Positions 34,222-51,416 of a stretch of 64,000 nucleotides of DNA are shown here, piece by piece. Every line of letters begins with the position of its first letter. The first letter of the stretch is position 1. Source of the DNA: Clavulina sp. PMI_390 (lineage: Eukaryota; Basidiomycota; Agaricomycetes; Cantharellales; Hydnaceae); contig WIDE01000056.1 of NCBI GenBank assembly GCA_015039315.1, positions 75,611 to 139,610 on the forward strand. Direction: 5' to 3'. Under the pieces are notes generated by a model. The model had not been told where the DNA came from, made no database searches, and saw only the letters and a list, made by a program, of their open reading frames with translations. Both the position numbers and the translations under genes were made by a program.

Positions 34222-36388
34222 ATGGGTTCTCTCAAAGCACGATCACTTCCCCGGCTGCAGGAGACATTCTGGCTCCTGACCGTGTTCGCCTTCATACACC
34301 CAGCTCATGCTGTGGACCTCTGGTGTGGAAAGCCATACGAAGCTGGATCTCCTCACATTACCCTTCCTGCAGCATCTTGGTATCCAACCCCACCTCACTC
34401 ATCCGAACCACTGTTGAACCTCCAATGCACCCCTGCTCTCCGCCCGTATGTATCAGGCGAGGATTCAGAGGCCACAATTATCGTCGATGCAGACATCACG
34501 TATGACGTCGGCCAACCATTCGATGGAGACGAGTACAGCGCCGACCAGATGACGCTTGCAATCGCAGTGGAGCTCTATCCCAACTCCTCGTCATCTCATC
34601 CCACACAGATCCTCGCTGGGGGATACATCAAGCCTGGAACCCGTGACAACCAGTTCTCTTTCCCCCTCAAGCTGCTCGGCTCCCCATCCCTCTCTTCACC
34701 AAACTTCACTATCTCATGTTCGGCGCGTATCACTAGCGGTAGCGTGAGCTCTGCTAGGAACCAAAGCGGTGGTGCAGAGTACACGACACAGACACAGCTC
34801 ATCTATTTGCCCCCGAACCCATGGGGTGGTAGCACCACGAAGCTCGACTCTAGAACCGGCGCAACACTAGTGAAGTCACTGGGGAGGGACGGGGGCTCGT
34901 ATGAACCGATCATGCCTTTTGGCTTCTATGACTCGACAGGATTTGTGTTGAACGAAACTGCTGTCCTTGATATGAAAGCGAAAGGGTAGGTCAAATACCG
35001 GAGTCGATCCATGTGACAGTCGTGTGCATCAGCTAAACTCTCAGGACAGATATAACGTGGCCCATCCTATTCCCCCCTTCAGCTCAGACGCAGACAGGAT
35101 CCAAGCGTTCGGTTATCTTGAGGCTGCTGGTTCGTTTCAGCTTTGCTCGCTCCCTTGGACTCATTTGGCTAACATTCTTGGTGTAGGAATCTACCTGATC
35201 TATGATATGCGCCAGTATGTATCTTGCCCAGATAACCTCATTCTCGTTCTTCCGACCCCAGCTAACCACGTTCCTCCCTCTTAGTGACTACCTCAACCTC
35301 ACTTCCGTTGAAGAACAAGTTTCCACCTTCCGCTCACAGTCCAATCTCCTCATGTGGTATACCGCTGATGAACCGGACGGGACACAAGACGCATTGAACG
35401 GCACCACGCTTGCGTCCGAGCTCATTCGCGACCTCGATCCTTACCATCCAGTCTCATTGGTCCTAAACTGCTTCGACTACTACTGGAAAGAGTATTCGAG
35501 TGGTGGAGACATCGTGCTGCAAGACGTGTATCCTGTCGGTGCAAACCTCACTTGGTCGTTCCGGGGTACGGAGGTGTGTTATTTTTTCCTTCAAATTTAC
35601 ATTCTACTTTGCGGGCTGATGTGCTATGGAAATTTTAGTGCACGACGACTTATGGAGACTGTGGGTGCGACGACTGTACCGACCAGGATGGCTTGGGAGA
35701 TATTGGCACGCGCATTGACACATTCAAAGAACGTGCACGGTGGGAGGGACGAGAAAGGACGATGAGCTTTTGGAGCGTTCCTCAAGCATTTGGGCCACAG
35801 CTGTAAGTAACTTCCCTCTAGTATATAACCTTTACTCTGCGTCTCATGACCACTCTCTACGCCCGATATCAAGATATTGGCCGCGTTGGCCCACTGGCAT
35901 AGAATTCGTCGCCATGAGTGCTACAGGAATCATCCATGGTTCCACAGGTCTGTATTGCGGTTATCCTCTATAACCGGCCCACTAGCTTATGATGATCCAT
36001 CTCTATCTATCCAGGTGTAACCGCATGGAGTTTGCCCAACGACGACGACATCTATGATGTAGGAGGGCAATTCGCGAGCAAATTAACACCACTCGCGACT
36101 TCCATGTTCTCCCCAACAACAAACTTCACATTCTTCAACAATGCTGCTGGGCACATCGAAGCTGGGGTGTGGGCCGCTGGCTCATCTGGTCTGACTGATG
36201 TCCTCATTACCGTTAATCTACACAATGATACGGCAACTCTTGTTATTCACCCAAGCTCGGGCAACAGTGTCGCAAAATGGCAGCAGGTATTTGAGAGCGG
36301 CAGTGGGGCAACATTTGACGCCGGGAATAATGGGGACGTCACGATTGGGCTAGAAGCATTCGGGACTGTGTTATATACAAGAAGTTAG
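34222..36388 (+). CDS. Secreted TIM-barrel glycoside-hydrolase-like protein
   Basis: Seven exons (34222-34985, 35050-35129, 35187-35214, 35285-35573, 35639-35802, 35874-35947, 36015-36388) give 590 aa. The N-terminus has a hydrophobic signal segment (FWLLTVFAFIHPAHA) followed by DLWCGKPYEAGSP. An N-terminal beta-rich region of about 250 aa with several N-glycosylation sites precedes a barrel-like part: PIMPFGFYDSTGFVL, YNVAHPIPPFS, IYLIYDMRHDYL, NLLMWYTADEPDG, ILDxY-like DPYHPVSLVLNC and VLQDVYPVG. The DE in WYTADEPDG is a plausible acid/base. A Cys-rich turn (CTTTYGDCGCDDC) follows, and a C-terminal beta domain ends the protein. I place it in the general glycosidase superfamily of agaricomycete secreted proteins; no numbered GH family is claimed. 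Confidence 0.75.
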
Positions 36389-36596
36389 AGTGATGGTTCA
36401 GGGTCATATTTAGGCCACCAAGTATTCATTTACTAGCTCCCTAGATATCATTTTCAGTCCATCACGTCTCCAATTTAGTGATACAGAGGGCGATGCAAGA
36501 ATTCGAGTCACTGTTGTTGTCACGCACCACAAATTCCCACGGTCACCGTCCGATTCGCTCTCACTGCCTAAACCTTGAAAATCCCTGAACACCCCC

Positions 36597-38357
36597 ATGG
36601 CTCTCGAAATCGCTGCAGAAAATGCTCCAGAGGCCCCTGTAGAAGCTACAGTTGATAAGTCTGCTGAGGTAGTCAAGCAGAGTGCGTCTCCGATCCTCCC
36701 TCTCCTTCGTTTGTTCCTCTGGGTCTAGCCACGCCCTGTTCTGAGTCATTGTTGACCACCTCTTCATCTCTTCGCCCATCCTTATAGTTGAGTTCTACTT
36801 TAGTGATACGAACCTGCCATATGACAAGTATATGTGGCAGCTGTATGACAAGACTCCAGAGCACTGGGTCTCTCTCAAGATCCTGGCTTCCTTCAAGCGT
36901 ATGCGTCCTCTAGCCGAGGATGGACTTCCTTGGATCGCCGAACAGCTTCGAGAGAAGAGCACCAAGCTCGAGGTGGATGAGGCAGGCGAGAATGTTCGTC
37001 GCCTGACTGCTCCCCAACCTCCAAAGGATGCCTTCGACAGGACCGCCTATGCCAAAGGCTTTGGTAGTGATGAGAAAGATGGAAAGCTTTTGAGCGATAT
37101 TCAGCGCTTCTTGGAGAAGTGGGGCAAGGTCGCTGTTGTTCGGATGAGGAGGGGTGAGAAGAAGGAATTCAAGGTACGTTGGTTCACAGACGCCGACTGT
37201 CACTGCTTCAAGTTACTCATTGAATCATATCCACACGAAGGGCTCCGTATTCGCCGAGTTCGAAGAATTCGAATCTCTTCAAGCGTTTGTCGATGCCCCA
37301 GAATCAGAAAAGATGTGGGATGACCAGCCACTCCTCGTGATGACCAAGTATGTTGCATGCTCACGTCTAATGATTATGTATCTGCGGCCATTCATTAATT
37401 TTGTCGCGCGCAGGGAAGCTTATTGTCTGAAGAAGATGGAAGAGAAAGGCATCTCAGGCGATACCTCCTCCCTGCGTCGTTCTGCAAACATCCCCTCGAC
37501 TGGCCACAACGAGAAGCACAAGTTCAACGCCTTCCTCCTCAAAGACTCTAGCCACGTTCCTACCTACTCTTCATCTTCATCTGCCCCAGCTGCTGCTGCG
37601 CCCGCTCCAGAGAAGAAGGTGTTCTATGGCAAGCAGCAATTTGTCATCAAGCCAGATGGCACATTCGACGAGAGCAGCGTGGAAATCCCAGAACAGAGTG
37701 TGCTGGAATTCGAGGGTGCGGGCAGCGGAGACAAGTCTTTTGGTGCTATCAAGGTGTGTTGCCTTGCTCATCTCATCTCGCCCAGCGGACTGATTCATGA
37801 GCCATTCATTACTATCCCCGGTTTAGGCGGCATTGAAAGAAGTCTTTGAGCGCCCTCCTCATATCAGCTTCAACGCTGAGAAAACTGGCGGGACTCTTGT
37901 CTTCACTCACACTGTTACGGATGAGCAATTGGAGCAGGTGAAGGAAAAGCTGCCGCAGATCGGAGGTGGAGATGTCACGTATTCGCGCATGGGTGGTACG
38001 TCTCTAGTGCTCGCTAATTATTCTGATCCCCCATCAAGTTTTCTATCGTTCCCTACTGATTCACTATTCTTGAATGCAGCCGACGGCGAGCGTGAAGCTC
38101 AGCTCAGTAATCTACGCTCCATCGTCGCCCTTGCCCTCAACAAGGACAGTGACGGGCCCGGCGCCTCTAAAACCAGGTCAGGTGCTCCTGGCGGTCGCGG
38201 CGGCAGGGGCGGCCGTGGTGGCCGCGGGCGAGGTGGCGGTGGTCGTGGTGGGGGTAGGAACGGAGGTGGCGCCAGCAATGGTGGGAAGAAGCGCAAAGCT
38301 GACGACACTGCTGAAGAAGGCTCTGCCAAGAAGAGCAAGGTGGCTGCAGATGCATAG
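36597..38357 (+). CDS. La protein (Lupus La/Lhp1 homolog)
   Basis: Six exons (36597-36681, 36788-37173, 37241-37347, 37414-37753, 37827-37995, 38080-38357) give 454 aa. The La motif begins VEFYFSDTNLPYDKYMWQ, with SLKILASFKRMRPL, as in genuine La proteins. RRM1 follows with WGKVAVVRMRR, GSVFAEFEEFESLQAFVDAP and PLLVMTKEAYCLKKMEEKG. A C-terminal atypical RRM is suggested by ISFNAEKTGGTLVFTH. The tail is RGG-rich (GRGGRGG repeats at about 38200-38270) and ends with a basic nuclear signal, KKRKADD and KKSK. La binds UUU-OH ends of RNA polymerase III transcripts and chaperones tRNA precursors in the nucleus. The gene is tightly packed, about 210 bp after the upstream gene. Confidence 0.9.
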
Positions 38358-38707
38358 AGTGGCATGATGAAAAGCCGGCCACTCGTTACGACCACATCTG
38401 AATCATCACTTCACATCCCGCTTCGGTTTTTCACTCAACCACCTCTAAGATCGCGCTCTGTTCTATTTCCAGGTGCCACCAGTGCCTCATCACCAATCTC
38501 AGTCTCGTCATTCGCTCCGCATTTATGCTCAAAATCCCATCAGCGTTGTGTTCATTCAAACACAGACGCCTTGTATTCATATTTCTGGAATCTCGCTATT
38601 TTCGCCATTCTCCGGATTTGTTGTCTTTTCTCATCATCAACAAATGCTTTCGGCCAACTACTACCAGCTCTTCAGCATCATCATGTATGTACTTAGTGAA
38701 GCAATGA

Positions 38708-38854
38708 CTAGGGTTTACATTTTAGGTTGTGACGTTGCTCACGAACTTTGGCGCCCACTTCCTCGGGGGTGGGGTCTGGGAACCACAAACCGTATGTCCC
38801 GATACGACTGAGCTCGTTTACAGCCTCCAACATATTTATAGGCCCCTCGAACAT
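38708..38854 (-). pseudogene. Orphan protein-like fragment
   Basis: A 48-codon minus-strand frame opens MFEGPINMLEAVNELSRIG, continues TYGLWFPDPTPEEVGAKV, and stops at 38708. Composition and residue order look like genuine protein, but no upstream exon or start context could be built. It may be the 3' exon of a lost gene, or a small unrecognised gene. Confidence 0.3.
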
Positions 38855-40087
38855 GTGGATCACTCAGCCATACTCACCCTGCGGGGGATCCCAGTATCTT
38901 GGATCTAATCGCTATTGGATTTATCTTTGTTGATCTAATCGGGACTATATAGGTTTATTCCTTGTGGGGTTCGGCGAGAAGTGCTCGCTCCCTGCGAACT
39001 CCTCTTCACTTCCTGAGAGTGTATTCCTTGGGTACTACTTATGGTGATCCGGGTACTGTCCATATAAGACGTTAATAATCGGTGAACCAAGCTGCCCTTG
39101 CGATTTTCCTTGGTCCAAATGTCTATTTATGTGTCAATCTGCATCTATTGGGCATCGTTGGCCGAAACTAACGGAAGAAACCGTGAAGAGCATCATGAAG
39201 ATTTTCGCTGGAGTAGCGGCTGGATACAACCAGACCTCTCGTTTCGGACCCTGTTACCAATGACACCAGGGAACGCCCCCGAAACGTGAGACTTTCGTGT
39301 CACGTGGAAGGTCCTGCCGCCAAGCCTTTGGGGAGCACTTCTACAGACCGAACATCAGAAAGCAATCTCTGCGATTTTCATATGATTAATCACATTCTCC
39401 ATGGGGATTAGAGGATGACTCCCCTCAGCATTTTCCCCACAAGGATTGGCCGAAGTCAATTCACGTCTCAAGTGACCAGGGTTTGCCAAGGCCGAGGTTG
39501 GAAGCATCTGAACGGCTCCATAGATTGGACCCAATATAATGATGCGACGGACTTAGCAGACTACGAGTGAGGCTTCTCTGATTGACGCCATTTTACGTCC
39601 CTGGCGCAAAATAGAGCCATCTAGTTTCTCACACGTTGGATGGCTGCTTCCCTGAATGATGACCCCAAGCTATCGATCCCAAAGGAGAGGCTTGACGGGG
39701 TTTAAAAATATCCCGCCGGCCGAGGCTCTACGGATCCGTGATTCTCCGTTACTTCCGACATTTAAGCTCGCGTAATATTGAATATGGATTCTAATTCTGT
39801 CTGATCGAGCTACAGAGCTACAGCTCGGAAGGTGCAACATATCTGAGCAGCTAAACCCCAATAGTTCGCCGAAGTTCCTACCTAGCATACCGTACCGTTG
39901 GTGCGTCAAACCTACGCGCCGCTTGGCGTGCCTATTGGTTTGATCAGGGTATAAATTGATTCCTCCAGTTGCCATATTTTTGGTCCTCAGTCCCTTCCCC
40001 GTAACTCCCATATCGTTTACTTAGTACGAAGTCCACCTAAGTCGATATGTGAGCTAAACTCTGATCTTGATTCGGAATTCTTGGTAG
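38855..40087. other. Intergenic, no gene seen
   Basis: Upstream region of the first secreted Thr-rich gene. Apart from the TATA-like box near 39950 nothing distinctive was recognised; no tRNA-like sequence found by eye. Confidence 0.4.
39950..39957 (+). promoter_or_regulatory. TATA-like box upstream of secreted Thr-rich gene 1
   Basis: TATAAATT lies 131 bp upstream of the ATG at 40088. Confidence 0.35.
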
Positions 40088-40599
40088 ATGCGCGCTTTTA
40101 CCATCCTCGCTGCTCTTGGACTCGCCGCTCATTCGGCTCAGGCATACATAACTACGAGCACGGAGTGGGGTAGTTTGTGCTACGCTGAAGTGACAGCTCC
40201 AGTCGCTACCCAAACTGAGGCAGGCGTCACCGTCACCGCAACTGAGCCTGGCACGAAGTATACGGTAAGATCTTGTGGTCGAAATCGCTCTTCTCGAACG
40301 CTAAGCTACATTTTCCGGCCACGCAACTTCATGCATAGACTTCTACGGTCTACGTCATCTACACCCCCCCTCCCAGCAAGCGTGGATACCCTCCTGCTGC
40401 CCGTGCAGTGGTTCCTTCCGTTGCCGACCAGACGACCATAGTGGTGGTAGACGAGTGCATCACGACGACTACGGAGACCTACACTCCCACCACTGTCGTG
40501 TACAACCCTTCAAGTACAACAACGACAAGCGTTTCGAGCACCACCGTTACTGATATTACCACATACACGCTTTGTGCGCCCGGTAACTCGTGCTTGTAA
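40088..40599 (+). CDS. Small secreted Thr/Ser-rich protein, copy 1
   Basis: Exons 40088-40264 and 40339-40599 encode 145 aa. A signal peptide is evident: MRAFTILAALGLAAHSAQA. The mature protein is about one third Thr/Ser/Val with few Cys (SLCYAE, VDECITTTT, and the terminal TLCAPGNSCL). Repeated TTTTSVSSTTVT strings suggest heavy O-glycosylation and a cell-wall or extracellular location. It is an effector-sized protein, but no function can be assigned. Copy 2 lies at 41772-42297 with the same intron phase. Tail fragments occur at 42309-42361 and 43449-43513. Confidence 0.8.
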
Positions 40600-41320
40600 A
40601 CAATTCATATTAGAAAGATAGGGGACGGGGGAGAGGAAATTAAGAAGTCTAGTTTTCGGCACTTTCAGCTTGTTGAAAATCGAAAAATAATACAGTGATC
40701 CTTTGCTTTCGTGTATGGATCATGTGTAATACGACTTTGTTTCAAAGATGAATATTCAAAAACTCACCTATTTTTAGCCTCCACCCGTTAGGGACATTTA
40801 TCCTTGCAAGCAATCATAGGTTCAATCAGTATTATGGGCTACCTTGAAAGTTGATCCAAAGAAAGTTTTGTCATTCCTGCTTCGTCCATCATCGCAGAGC
40901 AGGGTTGCTTCGCTTGAGCGGCCTCATTTGTATCAATTAGCTCACCCCCGTGCTGAGCTAGAGTTATGTTTATGTAACCTCTTCATGCAATTGATGGCGC
41001 AAGAACCTTACCAATATTGTGCAATATTATTTGGTCTACTGTTGCTTGTGGGGCGTTAATATTTCGTTCGAGAAGCCTTGTTCGGAAGGAAGATCAGTCG
41101 TGGCACCGAAAGTATCTTGAGCCTGCGCCAGAAGTAATCAATCTCTTATACATCTTCCCTCTATATCATAATACACGCTCTTAACCAAATTTAACTGACA
41201 CATGGCGGGAGAATCTCCCGGAGCCAGTGCACATCAGGTGATCACGAATACCCGGCGTGGACAGCGGCAGCTGTGGGTGTGGTTCATTGCGCACCAAGCT
41301 CAGAGCTATAGGACATGCAA
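40600..41320 (+). repeat. Segmental duplication, unit A (3' flank of secreted gene 1)
   Basis: This stretch aligns colinearly with 42362-43090, with blocks such as GGATCATGTGTA, GAATATTCAAAA, CACCTAT, TTAGCCTC, GCAATCATAGG and AATCTCCCGGAGC in the same order. Identity by eye is around 70-80 percent with small indels. No gene is seen inside. Confidence 0.7.
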
Positions 41321-41771
41321 TCGTAAACGATAAAACCTTTCATTTTCATATCCTTTTTAACGATCCGTTCACCCTTGTCAAGAACTGGTTTAGGTGGACG
41401 CTTCTGGAAGGATAACTCCGAGTGGAGCCGGCTGTATCGATATTTTCATGGGATGGTTTTCCCGCCGAAAACACCGAAATTCTAGCTAAAGCTAGGCCTC
41501 TACGCCTGGGCCGAAGGCCGCTTCGTCTCAAGGAATTCAATTGTAGGAAATCCGAAGATAAGTGAACAGGAAAATAACAGGCTTACATATTATCCACGCT
41601 GTCATATGTAGAAACATATAAGGGTTGAAGATGCGGAGAACGTCTTCCAGCCTCATCCATTGCTCTTCTTTCCATCCGCCCCATTTAGAAAGGTTTGTGG
41701 TAGACTCCGGAGACTTTATTCAGCAATATTGCAGAAGGGATGCGGTACTGATTTCTTGGTTTCCCCCCTAG

Positions 41772-42297
41772 ATGCGCGTGTTTGCCCTGTTTGCCGCTCT
41801 TTATGCTACTGCTGTTCCAGCGTGGGCATATGTGACCACCAGTACAGAGTGGGCTAGTCTGTGCTACGCGGACTCCGAGGTGACAGCTTCCCTGGTCACA
41901 AAAACCCAAGCAGCAGTGACCATTACTGAGACGGAGTCTGGGACCGCCTACACCGTACGCCCGAACATGCTTACTGACTAACCCCAATCAACAACTCAAG
42001 ATATCTTCATGAAACCCCCTGCCTTTCTTTTAAATGAAGACCTCCACACAATATGTGCTTTACACCTCCCCCGTTGCCGAACGTGCTTACCCTCCCGCCC
42101 CCCGTGAGGTCCCAGCTCCTGCTGACAAAACAACTATCGTTGTTGTTCAAGACTGTTACACAACTGAGACTTTTACCACCACTCCCACAACAACCGTTTA
42201 TAACCCTGCGAGTACGACGACGACGAGTGTGTCCACAACCACCATTACAGAAATCGCCACATACACCCTTTGTGCTCCAGGCAACCAGTGCTTGTGA
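41772..42297 (+). CDS. Small secreted Thr/Ser-rich protein, copy 2
   Basis: Exons 41772-41954 and 42040-42297 encode 146 aa with signal peptide MRVFALFAALYATAVPAWA. It parallels copy 1 throughout: YVTTSTEWASLCYAD, TITETESGTAYT before the intron, STQYVLYTSPVAERAYPPA after it, KTTIVVVQDCYTTE, and a terminal TITEIATYTLCAPGNQCL. The gene ends one base before the 10-N gap at 42299. The acceptor is AAATGAAG, without a pyrimidine tract, so the exon-2 start relies on the match to copy 1. Confidence 0.78.
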
Positions 42298-42298
42298 G

Positions 42299-42361
42299 NN
42301 NNNNNNNNTTACTGATATTACCACATACACGCTTTGTGCGCCTGGTAACTCCTGCCTGTAA
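42299..42361 (+). pseudogene. Third secreted Thr-rich copy: only the tail is present, after an N gap
   Basis: Ten N (42299-42308) separate copy 2 from a tail reading TDITTYTLCAPGNSCL and a stop. This protein tail is identical to the end of copy 1, not copy 2. The rest of the third copy is missing. The gap length of exactly 10 is probably nominal, so an entire gene may be hidden or collapsed here. Confidence 0.6.
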
Positions 42362-43090
42362 AGAATTGGTGTTAGGGAGATGGAGGATGAGGGATAGAGA
42401 TTTGAAGAATCTGTCGCTTTCCACCACTTTCAGCGTGTTGCAAATCGCATGCAATAACACGGTGATGATTTGATCTGTTGTACGGATCATGTGTACTACT
42501 GCTCTGTTTCACCGACGAATATTCAAAACCTCTCACCTATATTTAGCCTCGATCCGTCAAGGCTATTTATCCTTTCATGCAATCATAGGCTCACCCCTAC
42601 TATGGGCCACCTGAAGGTTGAATCCAAGAACTTTTGTGATCCCTGCTTCGTCCATCATGGCGAGCCACGGTTGTTTCGCTTGAGCTGCCTCAATTGTATA
42701 AATGAGCTTAGCCCCGTGCTCTGCTAGGGTTACGGTTATGTAAAAATGTCCATACAATTGATGGCGCAAACATCTTACTAATATTGGGTAGTATTCTTCG
42801 ATCTATTGTTGCTTGTGGAGCGTCAATATCCCGGTCAAGAAGTCCTGTTCAAAAGCAAGATCAGTCGTGACACCAAAACTGCCTTGAGTCTAGGCTGGCA
42901 TGAGTTACCATTCTCTCGTCCATCTTTCTTCTATCTCCATTCACACTCTTAGCTAGGTGTCCATGTCAGACGACGGGAAAATCTCCCGGAGCAATGTAGA
43001 TCACGCGAATAGCTGATCTAGAGACCAATGGCTATCGTAGGTGTGGTTAACTGTGCGCCAAACTTGGAGCTACATAGACTGCCATTTCAG
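42362..43090 (+). repeat. Segmental duplication, unit B
   Basis: The partner of 40600-41320, placed directly after the third-copy tail just as unit A follows copy 1. This supports duplication of gene tail plus 3' flank as one block. No gene is seen inside. Confidence 0.7.
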
Positions 43091-43448
43091 ACTAGAGAGC
43101 GTTCCACATCCATTCTACTAATACGCCTCTCCAAGAACTAATCGAGCTAGCCGCCTCTAGAATAGTATAACCAGTGGAGTTATTGTACTAAATCGACGAC
43201 AGGTTCACGGGTGTTACATTTGACATGATTCTCAACCAAATTGCCGTAGTTCAAGTTCACGGGTGTGACACAAGTTCGGGACGAGTCTGCTCATCAAGTC
43301 CGCGTCTAGCGCGTCTACACCTCGCAAAAGGGACTGACAACGTCCCAGTCATATTTATGAGCATTTTCCGAGATGAACCAATCGTTTCCCTTATTATGGT
43401 AGCCGTAATGTGGTGGAGGGAGAGTACCAGGTCTCTTTGTCCTTGTTC

Positions 43449-43513
43449 CCACAACGGCCATTACAGAAATTGCCACACACACCCTTTGTGCTCCAGGCAA
43501 CCAGTGCTTGTGA
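43449..43513 (+). pseudogene. Fourth secreted Thr-rich tail fragment
   Basis: The sequence reads TTAITEIATHTLCAPGNQCL and a stop, almost the same as the end of copy 2 (Tyr to His, one Thr to Ala). Nothing upstream matches the rest of the gene, so this is a relic. Confidence 0.65.
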
Positions 43514-43752
43514 GGACAGTAAATAGAATACTTGCAAGGCCTTAGAAACTGCTAGGTTGAGAGAAGAGACAGATTGATGAATGCTCCTACTGGAAGTAGT
43601 CCAGTAATCAAAAGAAGATTATTTGATGGACATATATGAGAATCGATGACTTGATCCAAAGCTGCGGCCTTGCGTCCTAAATTTCTCACTAGCAAAGCAG
43701 CTGGGATTATGGCTGGGATAGCACTGAGGGGAATGCGAGGGTACCATACTCT

Positions 43753-49998
<6,246 letters not shown>

Positions 49999-51416
49999 CT
50001 TAGTCGCTCGCAAAGAGGGAGAGAAGAGACTCGGGAATGATAGAAGAGGTGGAGCAAAGGGGCCAGGTGCTGAAAATCTTTGTGAGAATCGTTCCAGGGG
50101 TTCTGGGCGGCGTTGCGTGCTCAAGTTATCGATATCTTCAACATCATCAACCTGCCTCACTATAAAGACGTGGTGAGCGGAGCCGTAGACCTTTCGGTCC
50201 CGATATAGTGTGTTAAAGTGACTCACGGATGAGGATGACTGCAGCCCTTCAATGGTTTGCGATATGAACACGCAGGACCCATGTGGGGGGTCGGGTAAGT
50301 AGCGCCGAGAGATTGTGAGAAGCCGGAGACGATCAGCATTCACATCCATGATTGAATTCATCGTTGATAACCATTTTATTGTTCTTCCAATAATATTTTT
50401 GTGTGATATCAGGAAGCGCAAAGGGATAACGCGCAAAGTTGCACACATTCGGGCAAGGTTCTCGGGCCCGCTCTGAGGGTCATCGTGGCTGTGTTTTAAT
50501 CGAACAAGTTCGAAGCTGATCGTCCTCTCTATTCGAGCCACCACCATCCTGCGTTCGAAGATTCGCAGTGCATAACTGTACCAATATTACACCGTTATCT
50601 CCCTGACTGCACTTGGCGTATGTACTCCCAGCTTCGAACACCGATGAAAAGTGGCCGTCGCCAGCAATGCCGAGAACAATAACAGAGAGTGGACACGCGA
50701 CTTTTCTGTAGCTCTCGAGTAGATGCTCTGGCCTTCAACAGGGTTTTTCGCTAGCTCATGATCGACCTCTGATCCTCACGCTCCCTTGGACTATCCTCGC
50801 CGCATAGCAACGGCCGCAACGTCCTCCCAGGAAAGTGCAGAGCCGCGCCGCTGTCAGCCCCGTGATGGACTCAGTAGCATTGATTTCGGGTCCTGTCAAT
50901 TTTAAGCTCACGGCCGAGCTCGTGTCGCCGGATATCGAATCTGATCGACATGCCCTTTTGATGTATCCACGTGTTGCCGAGGCTCACTTTTGGGCATATG
51001 CCCTACTATCAGCTCGATAGACTTTCATCTTCTGTAGTTGAGAGGTTTGGACCCTCGGATGGGTCAACACGGGGCCTAGGGGTGGCTTATTAAAGGCGAA
51101 AACGTGGTGCCTTTTGGTCCGCTGGGGCCCAGGATTCTTGCTACCTGCCGCTGTCGTAGCTCGTTTTGATTATTGAGGTACCATTGAGTTGGGTTAGCCT
51201 CGGTCCGCCAGGGAGTGAGAACCGCTTGACAAGGCGGGAGGGTCCACCTGCTACGTCGCTCCCTCTCGACCCCCGTCATTCGGCTCCAATTAGAATAGTC
51301 CCCCGCGCCAGGCCAGATCTGTTCAGCATGCTTTAATAAGACCAACATCGTATCGTCCCAGTCCATCCATCTTGTAACCCCTCCCAACTGTTTGACCTAT
51401 TTAAGTATCAAGCTCA
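49999..51416. other. Intergenic between divergent ABCC and DUF6534-like genes
   Basis: The promoter region of both genes. The segment from about 50835 to 51416 shares scattered blocks with 59550-60194, upstream of the second DUF6534-like gene (for example ATCCACGTGTTGCC near 50965 and 59665), so the duplication includes upstream DNA. Confidence 0.5.
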
